Origin: Amphiduros pacificus
Lineage: Eukaryota > Annelida > Polychaeta > Phyllodocida > Hesionidae
Direction of reading: 5' to 3'
DNA length: 64,000 bases
Assembly: GCA_949316495.1 (NCBI GenBank)
Contig: OX439012.1
Span: forward strand, 2,325,059-2,389,058
Below, in pieces: positions 35,369-47,492 of this stretch. The first letter of the stretch is position 1. Each line of letters begins with the position of its first letter. The notes below the pieces were generated by a model. It had not been told where the DNA came from and did no database searches. It worked only from the letters and a program-made list of their open reading frames with translations. Both the position numbers and the translations under genes were made by a program.

Positions 35369-37184
35369 ATGGTTGTGGATGATTCTGATGGACGTAAGCA
35401 TTATGAGCATCGAGAGAGCCATCAGCCTGAATCGCAGACAAAAACAAATCCTCATGTCGGAACAAATCCTGCTTATCAACATTCTGAACACTGTGTCGAG
35501 GCTATCGCCAATACCTTCAAGGATGAGATAAAATGGCGAGATTCTTGTCCCATGGATACGCAGAAAGCCCAAATCATGATCCCTGCGTTCATGTCTGATC
35601 TGATTGGTGGATTCTATAGGCTGATCTGGTTGGCTGATTTGGTTGCCGGGACAACCATTGTTCCTCCCCCGGGATGAGATAAGACATTTACAATGTGTCT
35701 GTGAGAGGCTGGGGATCTGATATTTGCATGTGAGGACATGCATGCCATGTGCCAGGGAAACCGTCCTATACACTTTATATGGTGAGGACACAACATTGTC
35801 ACAGTTTTATGACAAACTTGATTTTTACAGCATTTGTTATCTCTATCTTTGTCTTTATTACTTAACATGTCTGATAATTTAGAGCATAAACTGTATGATG
35901 AATTCAATTTGATGACTTTGTGGCATGTTTGTGCAGGAAGTTTTTTGACGCCCTCTTTTATTTGATGGCACAGCCTTCACTCAGACAACTGTCATGTTTG
36001 GTGGGCAGAGAGCTGCCTGCCTTGCCAGCCGAGACTCTCCTGGGGGGGGGGGGGGGGGGGGACCCACCATGCCAACACAACCACAAAACTCACAACAATA
36101 CGCGTATCTAAACACTGAATATCATCATGTGTCATCACAGATCTATGTGCCACACCATAAATAAAGTCAGATTATCTTAAATCAGAATCATGCATCTAGA
36201 GGGCAGCACTATAAGCAGAAGACTTAGTTATGTTTTATTCATTGAATATGCATTCCTCCAAGGAGACTGCCTCTTGGAAGTATCTACATTTAGTAACCAA
36301 GTGTATAAAATATGTGTATAAAATATGAATTCACAGAATGCACATCTGGATATAGATTTGCCAACTTTAGATAACATTAGAATCTACATTGCTCAGTTGC
36401 CACGACACAGCAAGCCTATATTACTCAAAGCACTGAAGCTGACAATGTCGCTATCACATCTATTCCTGTGAAAAGTTTGTGACTTTCCATGTCAAGTGGC
36501 TAAAGTATCCCATTGTACAGGAAGTTACACAGAAGAGAAGCTTATGTTCACTGTGAATGACTTTTTCTTGGCTGTCAAAGAGTCTGAGACACAGTAAAAC
36601 CTGTTGTTAATACAATAGTCCCATGTTCCTCTCACCCTTACAGAAATCTACAACTCTTTATTTTTTTGTCTGTAGGTATAGAAATCATGACAATGAGAAT
36701 TTTGCCCAGGTGGGTACCAGTATAAATCACTGGCATGGATGAAAACAATATCAAAAGGGAAATAGCATTACAAAGTATGTAATTAGTTTCTTCCCATTAT
36801 ATATACCATGAGCCATAAATTAAATGGGAATGGGTTGTTTGGTTGTTTTTAGGGGCGGGGCTTGTGAATATGGAAGTCATCTACAGTCTCATGGCAATTA
36901 GCGTGACTTATCAGCAAGATTATTGTCATTCCTTGTGAGGAAATCAAATCTGAAACTTTCATAGACACTCAGCAAAAATGCCAATGCCTCGATGTCATTC
37001 TGCGATGAGGGGGAATATCATGCTAATTTGCTGCTCAGAATGAGAATAAGAAATGTTTCCATATTTGATGATTTAATTAAGCTGGATTGCAAGAAAATGC
37101 AGTCCTTGTCGACTGCAATTTATCTCATCATGCGATGACAGATTTCTCATTTTGTAAAGAACAATCAACATCAATGGTGATGCT
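35369..37184. other. Unique DNA with a 20-base G run
   Basis: A pure run of 20 G occupies 36042-36061 and is error-prone in sequencing. The 102-codon plus-strand frame at 35369-35677 has no start or splice context. A two-mismatch CTCF-type word lies near 36197. No gene is supported. Confidence 0.4.
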
Positions 37185-37685
37185 ATGACAACCAACCCCC
37201 CGGGAAAATCAACCTCGGTGGTGACATCATGACAACCAACCCCCTTAAGTGCCACCAGGAGAACCAACCTCGGTGGTGACATCATGACAACCAACCCCTC
37301 TAGTGCCACCAGGAGAACCAACCTCGGTGGTGACATCATGACAACCAAGAAAACCAACATCGGTGGTGACATCATGACAACCAACCCCTCTAGTGCCACC
37401 AGGAAAACCAACCTCGGTGGTGACATCATGACAACCAACCCCTCTAGTGCCACCAGGAAAACCAACCTCGGTGGTGACATCATGACAACCAACCCCTCTA
37501 GTGCCACCAGAAGAACCAACCTCGGTGGTGACATCATGACAACCAACCCCTCTAGTGCCACCAGGAAAACCAACCTCAGTGGTGACATCATGACAACCAA
37601 CCCCTCTAGTGCCACCAGGAAAACCAACCTCGGTGGTGACATACACCATTTTGGTGTCACCATGACAATCAACCTCAGTGGTGAT
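37185..37685. repeat. 54-bp minisatellite, about 9 copies
   Basis: CCTCGGTGGTGACATCATGA followed by CAACCAACCCCTCTAGTGCC gives a 54-bp unit; one shortened copy lies near 37350. At 18 codons per unit both strands stay open. Each full copy has TGACATCA, one base from the CRE/ATF site TGACGTCA. Confidence 0.95.
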
Positions 37686-38090
37686 CAACTCTTTTGATGA
37701 CAATGACTGAAAACCAATCCCTTCGCTCACGTGAAAATTATCATCTAAGATGAAAAAAACACTCTGCTTCAACATTTATGTCTCTTTGATTTTTCAACTA
37801 CCAAAAAAAAAATATATGCAAGAAAATCCAATATCGATGGTGCTATTTGATTTGTGAGTGGACATGTAAATCTGTTGAATCCTAACCTCAAGTAATAAAT
37901 TTACACATTTGAATCTCACAATGTTTTCTAGTTCATCCTTATTTCATAAATCAATCAAACGCGCTCATATATTCTTCCTATAAAGCACCATATCACAAAG
38001 TTTATTACTGTCTGGTGGCTGATGACCATTATTCCTGACACTTGTCAGCCGAGTATTTCTTTTGTCACACATAGCTGGTGGATGTACCCC
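37686..38090. other. Unique DNA, nothing recognised
   Basis: No exon, repeat or RNA gene is evident between the 54-bp and 43-bp arrays. Confidence 0.4.
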
Positions 38091-38822
38091 AGATGAGCTG
38101 TGAGGGAATGAGAACGTTCCCAGTCTCCTCCCCAGATGAGCTGTGAGGGAATGAGAACGTTCCCAGTCTCCTCCCCAGATGAGCTGTGAGGGAATGAGAA
38201 CGTTCCCAGTCTCCTCCCCAGATGAGCTGTGAGGGAATGAGAACGTTCCCAGTCTCCTCCCCAGATGAGCTGTGAGAGAATGAGAACGTTCCCAGTCTCC
38301 TCCCCAGATGAGCTGTGAGGGAATGAGAACGTTCCCAGTCTCCTCCCCAGATGAGCTGTGAGGGAATGAGAACGTTCCCAGTCTCCTCCCCAGATGAGCT
38401 GTGAGGGAATGAGAACGTTCCCAGTCTCCTCCCCAGATGAGCTGTGAGGGAATGAGAATGTTCACAGTCTCCTCCCCAGATGAGCTGTGAGGGAATGAGA
38501 ATGTTCCCAGTCTCCTCCCCAGATGAGCTGTGAGGGAATGAGAATGTTCCCAGTCTCCTCCCCAGATGAGCTATGAGGGAATGAGAACGTTCCCAGTCTC
38601 CTCCCCAAATGAGCTGTGAGGGAATGAGAACGTTCCCAGTCTCCTCCCCAGATGAGCTGTGAGGGAATGAGAACGTTCCCAGTCTCCTCCCCAGATGAGC
38701 TGTGAGGGAATGAGAACGTTCCCAGTCTCCTCCCCAGATGAGCTGTGAGGGAATGAGAACGTTCCCAGTCTCCTCCCCAGATGAGCTATGAGGGAATGAG
38801 AACGTTCCCAGTCTCCTCCTCA
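38091..38822. repeat. 43-bp minisatellite with GAACGTTC palindrome, about 17 copies
   Basis: CCAGATGAGCTGTGAGGG then AATGAGAACGTTCCCAG then TCTCCTCC makes a 43-bp unit. GAACGTTC is a perfect 8-bp palindrome and fits an nGAAnnTTCn heat-shock-element pair. A run of three neighbouring copies reads AATGTTC instead. Confidence 0.96.
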
Positions 38823-41559
38823 GTTCCCCAATATGCCATCAAAAAACATCCGCTGCATTCAGATCACCAGGACTACCATTTTACCCCAATAAGAAAATGG
38901 CGTAAATTGTCTGACGAAATAATTGACAGTGAACATATGAACTGAATTTACGCTCTATTGTAATATTTTGATAACTTTTATTAAAAGTTTTATTATATTA
39001 ATGTTTGACTTGTGTGTCTAACCGTCCTATAAACCTACGGGTAATTAATTATTCCATATAGTGGTCTTATGAGCTGCTGCTGCAGACACTTACAGCCACT
39101 TATCACACCTCAATAAAAAGATCGCCCCGAGAGATAGGTCAGCTTGTGCAAGACATACGCCTCAGGTGACAGCTGCTCAGTTAGTTTACGTGCACCAGGT
39201 GGGTCCAAATTAGCACTTAGAGAAAGCGATATATTGTCTGGGGACAATTAGGAATAGTTCATCCTCTGCTCGCTGGACAATGGCCGAACATTATCACTGT
39301 AAAGAGAATATTTTCCATGTCCAAAAATGCGGCTTGCACAGTTATAAATACCTTGGCCTTAGAAGGAAAAGCTAATTTAACATTCCTGCATGCACTGCAC
39401 ATAGAAATAAACCGATAGACATCCACTTTGGGGTCATTTTCTTTTCACCGACGTCTTTGTGGCATATATTTTGCAGGTTGACATCGCATGCAAGGTAACT
39501 GCCTTCAGGACCAAACATGTTTTGCTTATCACAATAATTGGATGAAACCAGCAAAATTCTACTGCAATTGAGACAAAGCAAAACCATAATTTATTCCATC
39601 AATCTAATTTGACAGTTCCAGAGTAAAAAGCTTGCATCATGTGGTCATGTACACTCCCTGCATTAAAAACCTGTCACATGGTGTTTTTACGACTCTTTCA
39701 GTGACAATGTGCGATAGAAGGTCGACTTTTGAACCTTTTAATCTATGTGAAAGTGATACTACCAGTGGTAGGAGTCGAACCCACAACCTCCCGCCCACCA
39801 CTTATATAAGCAAGTAAGGCACAGAGACTTTGCTCATGGGGACAGTTCACACCCACCAATAAAATCAATACATTCCCTATTAGACATAACCTAAATATTT
39901 GTCACAGTATTCTGATGTCATTAAAATTAAATCTGTCATCCTTTTTAACACCCTCATGACTGTCAGCCATTTTATATGGAGATATGTTTCTGTGTCATAA
40001 ATGTCTGTAATGAACCACTCTTCACACAATAACTGACAAACGTATCGAGAAATCCACACCACACCTGCCAGGTCCCCGAGTTTCATGGGCCAAGGGCCTA
40101 TATTCACTGCTATATTCACTATAGTGAATTTAACATGTTAAACAAGGAATTTGGGATGTGCAGACAATACTAATAAAGCTAGCAAGTGACTTCAAAAAGG
40201 CACGATGCTGCAGAGTCTGATGTCATTTCTGCAACTATTGTTCCTCAAACCTTATCAATTTCTTCTTTTTTTTAAAGTGGAAACTTTTTGCCAGATATTG
40301 AGAGTGTTAATGTTGCCTTTCCTTTCTGGAGGTAAACCATTGTTCTCTTTCTGATTACTGATACTGTACGTAATTGAAGCCAGAATCTCACCAACTTTAA
40401 TGATGGAGCAAAAACCTCACTTTCTTTCATGGCATCACTCTGGTCTATTAATTTGATTATTGCTTTTACTGAATGCAACAACATTGATTTTAACCCAAAC
40501 TTTATTAAAATAACAAATTAAAACCACAAATTTTGTCAATCACACATTCTATCTTACATGTTTCAGAATCTGGAAGGAAGAATACAAGAGGGAATAGCTT
40601 GTTGTAATTATTGGTCAATAATCGTGGACTTCAACACATCTTCTTGACTACAGAGTGGGGATTAAAGGACCAGGATGTTGACTGGATCTACACGTGACAT
40701 TTGGCTCCACGTAATCTGTAATTACAAGTATCTTTCTTTGCAACTTTGGTCTGATTTCTGAGCCATCCAAAAACAGTGTGTAAACAAGGTCTGCCTACAA
40801 TAAATTTTCTGGAGAATGATGACATCTTTTGACTGTCCAATTTCTAAGATGATGGCAAATTTCTTCTTGATGTTGTGGATATTTTTGCTGTGAGAGGCAG
40901 CCACTGTGTGTGTATTATTTACAGTCTCTGTCTACTTACAACAGGATAACATACACTTTGTGTCTGGCAACAAGAATATACCTCAAATGATGATACAGCA
41001 CTCTATAAAATTATACTCCTTAAGATCTGGCAAAAATGCTAACATGATGTGTAAGATTACCTCACAAGCCTTGACAGGCGATGTGGAGAGAAGAACAGTG
41101 GATTCCACCTGCTTGAACACCACACAATGCTATATATAGCAAGCACATCAAGTCTATATTAATTGATGTTATAATGTTTCCATAAATTGATCCCATATTT
41201 CTTAATCTGTTATAATCATGATAATATATATAGAGGTAAATTGGATGACGAGAAGATTAGGTGTAAAATTGCATAATGCAATCAATATGTGTATATGTGG
41301 AGTGAAAAGTCATTCTCTTGAACAAAGCATCCAGCGAGCTTTGTCAGAGATATAGTGCTGTCAAGAGTGTGCTGCAACGACACTGTGAGACTTTGATGTT
41401 GCACTGCAGCACACTTTTGGCATCAGAAAACCCTATCACCTTAGCATCTTATCATGCACATAGTATTACACATAAAATGATTGAGACTTGACAGATGAAG
41501 CAAGATTTCACAAGACAGAGAGAGAAATTGGCGGAGACAAGCTTAGTGTGAACACTGAC
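38823..41559. other. Unique DNA with a tRNA-like promoter box
   Basis: Apart from the minus-strand B-box near 39771-39781 (own entry), no repeat or exon is supported. Small open frames at 39372-39587 and 40272-40484 on the minus strand have no splice support. Confidence 0.4.
39755..39830 (-). repeat. tRNA-derived SINE fragment (B box)
   Basis: The minus strand contains GGTTGTGGGTTCGACTCCTA. Its GGTTCGACTCC core is a perfect RNA polymerase III B box, preceded by an anticodon-arm-like GGTGGGCGGGA. The D-arm half is not recognisable, so this is a fragment and not an intact tRNA gene. Confidence 0.45.
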
Positions 41560-41677
41560 CTTCACATGTAGCACTTCCAGAATGCTGTCCATCTCCATCG
41601 CTCCGTCACGGGTAAACTCCTTGTATCTCTGAAGCTTTACGCTGACACAACACCCAGGGTGGTCATTTGAGCAATTT
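41560..41677 (-). CDS. Candidate 39-codon exon, unknown protein
   Basis: On the minus strand GTGGATATATAG opens, and CATGTGAAG before GTCAGTGT closes, a 118-bp frame of one base plus 39 codons ending phase 0. It encodes NCSNDHPGCCVSVKLQRYKE and then a part with FTRDGAMEMDSILEVLHVK, which looks like coding sequence. An internal acceptor (GGGTGTTGTGTCAG) would shorten it. The exon candidate just upstream at 41844-41965 has a mismatched main donor phase, though a weaker donor four bases on would fit. No family is recognised. Confidence 0.33.
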
Positions 41678-41843
41678 CTATATATCCACAAAGAAGTCAG
41701 TGTTTTAATTAATGCAGCCGCTCCAAGAAGATTGAATCAAATAACGACAACCAAAAATACCTCTGGTTGTTTCTGAGTGAAGGATGAGTTTTGTCCGTAT
41801 ATTGTGTTGGCTGAGCAGTGACAGCTGCGACCTTTTTACTTAC

Positions 41844-41965
41844 GGTTTATGCCACTGTGTACCTGTACGGTGTGATGCTGATGTTTTGGCATGTTAACTG
41901 CAGCCTGCTCTCTGAGCTTGGAGTTTCCTGCTCTGATGGACCAGTCTACCACTGTGACATGCAAT
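41844..41965 (-). CDS. Candidate 40-codon exon, unknown protein
   Basis: On the minus strand a strong acceptor (TTTTTGTACTTGTTCAG) opens a 122-bp frame (one base, 40 codons, one base) ended by GTAAGTAA. It encodes LHVTVVDWSIRAGNSKLREQ and then AAVNMPKHQHHTVQVHSGIN. Taking a donor four bases downstream gives two spare bases and would join in frame to 41560-41677 across a short intron. The plus strand of the same region is also open but has no splice support. No family is recognised. Confidence 0.3.
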
Positions 41966-42194
41966 CTGAACAAGTACAAAAAGTCAGACTCATGCAGTCA
42001 GCTTTCTGATCAAATTCAACAGCAGTCTTTGATCGATTTGCGAGAATTACATCTGGTTTGTACAAGACAATAGGTTCAATATGTGAGAGCCGAGACACTG
42101 AGCAGGCGCCCAAGTCTCGTAGCAGTCCCAGAGGGCAACTCTCTGTCTTATAACATTTAATCAATTTGTGCACGACTTCTCTGACAAGGTACAG

Positions 42195-42510
42195 CAACAG
42201 GAGTCAATCACTCTCCAAGCAGTAGGCGTGACAGATCACTCTCCATGCAGTAGGTGTGACAGAACACTCTTCAAGCAGTAGGTGTGACAGATCACTCTCC
42301 AAGCAGTAGGTGTGACAGATCACTTCCCATTCCAACACAAGTCAATCACTCTCCAAGCAGTAATGGTGAAAGATCACTCTCCAAGCAGTAGGTGTGGTGA
42401 CAGAACACTCTCCAAGCAGTAGGTGTGACAGATCACTCTCCAAGCAGTAGGTGTGACAGATCACTCTCCAAGCCATAGGTGTAACAGATATCTCTCCAAG
42501 CAGTGGGCAT
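42195..42510. repeat. Imperfect 28-bp minisatellite, about 10 copies
   Basis: AGTAGGTGTGACAGATCACT followed by CTCCAAGC recurs with a 28-bp basic period, interrupted by two longer segments containing AACACAAGTCAATC and similar words. Confidence 0.85.
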
Positions 42511-45500
42511 CTATTGGGTGAATGTCAAGTAATTCTGTTTAGATCTCGAGCACATTTAACTCGTCAACTTTCTGTGGCAATTCTGCGCAGTTCATTTCAG
42601 CATGATGTATCTCGGATATATCTATGTCCCAAATCGAGATAAATGCCTGTACAATCCTCCCAGCAACTATATATAAATATATCTGTCTGGTTGGGCTGCT
42701 AGCCACCATGTATGAGCAAACATTCATATGAGAACACTCTGGGATTGTGCCACTGTATTTGCCGTGGCTCCTTCTCCAGCCAGGACGGGGAGTCAGGCTG
42801 GGCGAGTGATTATGACCAATGAATAATGCCTTTGTCCAAAACCTGGGAGCCCAGAACATGGGCAAAGGAAATCAACATGTGCATTCAGGAATTCGTTTTT
42901 GGTAGTGGAGAGAGTCTCAATTTCCACGCAAGCACTTTGTTGTGATTGGTTTAGGAGGATTATTCCAGCCAAACAATGGCTCATTTCTTTAGAGGGACGA
43001 CTCCGATATCGTCTTTGGTTTATTTCCGATATCACACGATAGCAATTTGCTCAATGCCAGATCAGATTTGATGCTGTTTTGTGATTATTTGGAGATGCTC
43101 CACACACCTAAACCTGATCAGAATACTTCTACCTAGTTTGCCATTATCGGTCATCCACGATGCTTCAAGCACCTATTTTCTGATTGGCTCCCCTGCTTGA
43201 GAGACAAGTTATCTCTTGGAAAGCCTAACAGAGTTGCAAGAAAGCCTCTATCAGATCTGTCTCTGGTGGAAGTGGTGAATATCAAAGTAGCTGTTGGAAA
43301 TAATGCAAGATCCCTGATTATCCAAATAAGATGTTTTAATAATAAATGATCCCTAATGTGAAAGTATTCTTGTGGTTCTGCAAACAATGAGGTTTTTAGT
43401 GGATAAAGTTTCCCTTGTGTTTTAAGAAAAAAAAAACACTTCAGAAACAAGATTAGGTTCACATTACATGGTAGACAGCCAGAAATGATTCCTTTCTCCA
43501 TTAAAATACATTGATGCTCAATGTATTTAAGACTTGTAAAAAATCGGGATAAAAATAATCTACTTCCTTCTCAATGAAATCAGACTCGATAGCTCTCTCT
43601 GTGATATACAACACATGAAAGAACCGAGGGATTTCTCCCAAATCTCCAGCTGAATAATCTTACAATTTCATTTGCAATTCAAAGGCTCCGCAATTACTTT
43701 TACATGCAGCAATTCATGCTGATGCAGGCAATTTGACAACATAATTTCACCAAAATAATGATATTTAAATCTCTCTTCTTTGTGAAATCGACTTGTAGTT
43801 ACGCCGTTCCTGGGACATGCATGTGTGAACTAGGAATACAATATGTTTTCCTGCCGTCTTTCTCAGGCCCTTGAGGAAGGATTGCTTGACTCCTTGTTAC
43901 GTCAGTGGAAAAAGTTTATTCTCCGTGGCTTTATGAGAATATTCCCGTCTTGTGTCACAAGGTCGATGACCGCCCTCACGTTCCATCAGTGGGACATTTC
44001 CTGTGTCACTGTATGAGCGTGGTCGCTTCCTTAACCTTCATAATAATGTTGTCTTTCAAAATATTTACAACTCTTTTTGAACAATATCCTGCATGTTTGG
44101 ACAGGTCTGGTCTACCCTGACGTGAGATCTATAAAGGGAGCAATGTGTATGCATGTATCCTGATGTGACGGCCAGACTCTGCTAACAACCAATCAGAATG
44201 TAGCGATGCGTGAAGCGCCACACCATCCAAACATTCATCACACGATATTTTTACAGCTAGAACTGAGTACGCTTGCTGTTGTACTGTCACACGCCTGTGG
44301 TTATAAGTTGGCGACCAGTCTCCCAGGCTTGTCACGTGTGCCTACGGGTTCCCCGTCACCAAACACACCTGGACACTTGTGTGGAAGCGGTCGGCATGGT
44401 GTCTCACCTACTGTGAACTCAGCGCTACATTCTGTGTCACTATGTCTTGCGGCAAATCCTGTGTTATTTACAATATTAATGAGTTCTATACTTGTGTCCT
44501 GGGTGAAAACAAGCGTCTTTACAAAATGTTCACCAACTGTATGACACTGGTATATGTGTGGAATCAGAAAATCGGACAAAATCTAATGATTATAACAAGC
44601 AACTTACAGGTTATTTTTCCTAATCCATGGTAACTATACAATGAAGCCAGTACTAATCTGAGAAGGAAGGTCAACACATGATCCCATAAATGATGCTGGC
44701 TGGGTGGACAAAAACTCTTATTTTCTGACATCGATTGTTAATCTGAATAGAATCTGGTGTCTTCTACTATGCATTACACAGGTCTTGGCATAAAGAGAAA
44801 AATGTTGGAACTGGTGGCCCTGGGCCACTGGCCCAACGTGTATGTCATGGACTGATTACGTCATCCAATCTTCCAATTACCCCTGTGGGATTGCTCTACA
44901 TTTGATATCTTTTGAATTTTGGAACCACAAGTTTATTTTCTCTCCTGACATTTCAGTCCCATTTATAATTTTAACATTCACATCACAAGGTTGAACTTCG
45001 AGACGTGTTCAGGGTGGGGGTTGATTCTGGGACCAGTTTTAAGACAAATTTATTTCTCAATTTCCCCACCACAGAAATCAGACAGTTGTGATTATGATTC
45101 AATAGCTTCAGGTAATTCTGAACATCGTCACAGCCATTTCAATCTTCTTTACTGCAGTACTCTGTAATAATGACCATTTAGCAGTATGAAAATAACAAAT
45201 ATATTCTCAAATAGACACGATTATCACTGCATCAAAGTGCCATTAAAGCAATGCCCCGAACTCGAGCCCGGGGGTGCATTTCAATCAAGTCAAACAATGC
45301 CATTCTCAAGTTCTATTCTATGGGGCTTTGCTAATATTTGGTGATGTTCCCCGACAAAAGTGACCACTGGCCATCCTGTGATTGCCCCCCTTTCAAATCA
45401 CCCGAGTCAATTACTGTGTTTCCAACTGATTAGGTAACACCTCAGCGTCTGACAGCAAACTGCCACTTTGAACTGACACAGGGCAAAGTTCACAACAAAA

Positions 45501-47159
45501 ACAAAATCCAAGGTAGGAATTTATCTTTTGTGACTGTCTGTCTCCACAATCTGTCAGTAAGGCGGTAAGTTGCCGTTTGTGTTTGTATTCTGTGGTATGT
45601 TCACTTAACTGTGCAGCTGTTCGTGTCCAGTGTTTGTATTGCCACATCCGTCTGCTGTCATTCTGACGGGCCAATAGTCACCATTATAATAACAACACAA
45701 TCTGAGTTCAAAGTTTCCACTTTGAATCTGAGCTCTTCAGTCTAATATTAATGATTTTGTGCATTTCCATTTAAGACATGTAAAATAAATTTTAGTTTTC
45801 AGATTTCATTGATGTAAACCACATTTTTTTAAGCAGAGGCTCCGAAAACATTAACAGTTTCTTTTCTTTTTTCTCACTTTAAAAAAATCCCCCCATAGTG
45901 GAAAATTTGCATAGGGAATTCAGCATTTTCTTTCAAAATAAATTCATATAGAATACACAAAAGACAAAAGTTGAGGTTTGCCTGTGAATGCTATTCTATC
46001 GCAAAGTCTCTACCATATTGTCCCTGGGAAAGCTTCTCCTGTTCCTGTGCACAGTAAGATTGCTCAAACTACTTTCACACTGTGATGAGGAACCTTTATT
46101 CTCTCCATTCATACAACACATACTGCAGCAACAAGGGAACCACGGTTAGACATTCTATGGGAAGACAATTTGTATTATAATGTTCATGAAAGAATCTTGA
46201 AAACTTGGATATGGAGGATAGAGCATGTTTAAGTTTGAAGTTTTATTATACAAATAGCACCTCCACCACACTGGGACCTTGCAGGGACCTTGCTGGGACC
46301 TTGAAGCAGGCAGATCACATGTCGAGAGTTACAGATGACCTTGGCACTTGCCATGCAGCAGCCCTCAGCCATGTCAGCCACCTCCAGGGGGCACCACTGC
46401 ACAGCTGCGGGGATTCCCTTGCCACTTCAGGGGCCTACAGGCAGGCACACTTCACAACTCCTAACTCAATATGGTGAATGTTGTCCTCCACTTAAACATC
46501 TTAATTTTCTTTGATGGGCAGTCATAACCATTTATTGGGTAAATAATGATTGCATTTAGAAAATCAAATGAGAAACACTCAGAAAAAAGGGAATTTTGTG
46601 AGTTTGCATTTGGGAGCCATCCTGGGAGCGTCAGATGTCGCCCCCTGGTGGAGACTTGCTGGGGATCTTTGATCTTTCAGCAGGTGATCACATTGCCTGC
46701 TGGCGGTTATGGAAAATAAAAACACTGCATCTGTATAAGAAACTTAATGTTTGCTATATTATGTATTGCCTACAGCCTGTCATAATAAAACACTTTTGTA
46801 CTTTTATTACCAATAATATCTGACACAAACAGATATTGCAATATGCATGAACTTATCCTAAATTCTCTTTGATGAACCTTCTCTGCTTCCAGCTTATCCC
46901 TACTCAGTGCTCTGAAATTATCTCCTATTTAACGACCTTGTTCTCAACGAAAGTATTCTTCACACATAATGCATGCATTCTGATTATTTATGACTGAACA
47001 GAAATATAAAGGTAGGTATATTTCAATTACAGGATTGACTGGCTGTCAATATTTAGATATATCATTATGTTGTCCTGAAAGAAAATATTTATGTTTATCA
47101 TTTACATCACAATCCTGGTTAAAAAATTACTACTGCACTTTTGGGAGAACCACTCAGGC
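42511..47159. other. Unique DNA, probably intron
   Basis: No exon with paired splice sites could be defended over 4.6 kb. A perfect CTCF-type core, CGCCCCCTGGTGG, is at 46639-46651. The frames at 44206-44579 (both strands), 45411-45674 and 46205-46477 look non-coding. Confidence 0.4.
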
Positions 47160-47224
47160 TGGATTTGGTTGATTTGGTTGATTTGGTTGATTTGGTTGAT
47201 TTGGTTGATTTGGTTGATTTGGTG
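47160..47224. repeat. 9-bp repeat, 7 copies
   Basis: GATTTGGTT is repeated seven times in tandem without change. Confidence 0.95.
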
Positions 47225-47455
47225 ATGCGAGACCACCTGGTGTGACCCTTTGACCTTGCATGCTGCCGTGCTATGTTCATGTCAGATGGCTATCTCTGTG
47301 TCATCTTCTGCCTGACTTAGCATGCATAGCATCTCCACACCCGATATCTCATGTCTCAAAGGTGGGGCGCTGACAGCAAAGTTCAACTCTTGATGAATTC
47401 TACATCTACAGATCTGCATCGACATCGTTATTGGAAACATTTAAAATCTACTCAC

Positions 47456-47492
47456 CACTCCCACCTTTAAAGTAATAACAGGGACGACTTAC
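47456..47492 (-). promoter_or_regulatory. Possible recursive-splice (RS) exon, 37 nt
   Basis: On the minus strand a strong acceptor (TTTTTATCTTTTCAG) is followed at once by GTAAGT, so the same point is both a 3' splice site and a reconstituted 5' splice site. Thirty-seven bases later comes a second strong donor, GTGAGTAG. Acceptor, GTAAGT-initial exon and downstream donor are the arrangement known for recursive-splicing exons in long vertebrate introns. It could instead be an ordinary microexon reading VSRPCYYFKGGSG, but its end phase does not fit the next candidate exon at 41844-41965 or 41560-41677. Confidence 0.45.

Noticed and set aside
35369-35677. 102-codon plus-strand frame
   Set aside because: No splice sites or start context; begins inside the edge of a G-rich repeat.
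44206-44579. Overlapping open frames on both strands
   Set aside because: Neither strand has splice support or recognisable protein character.
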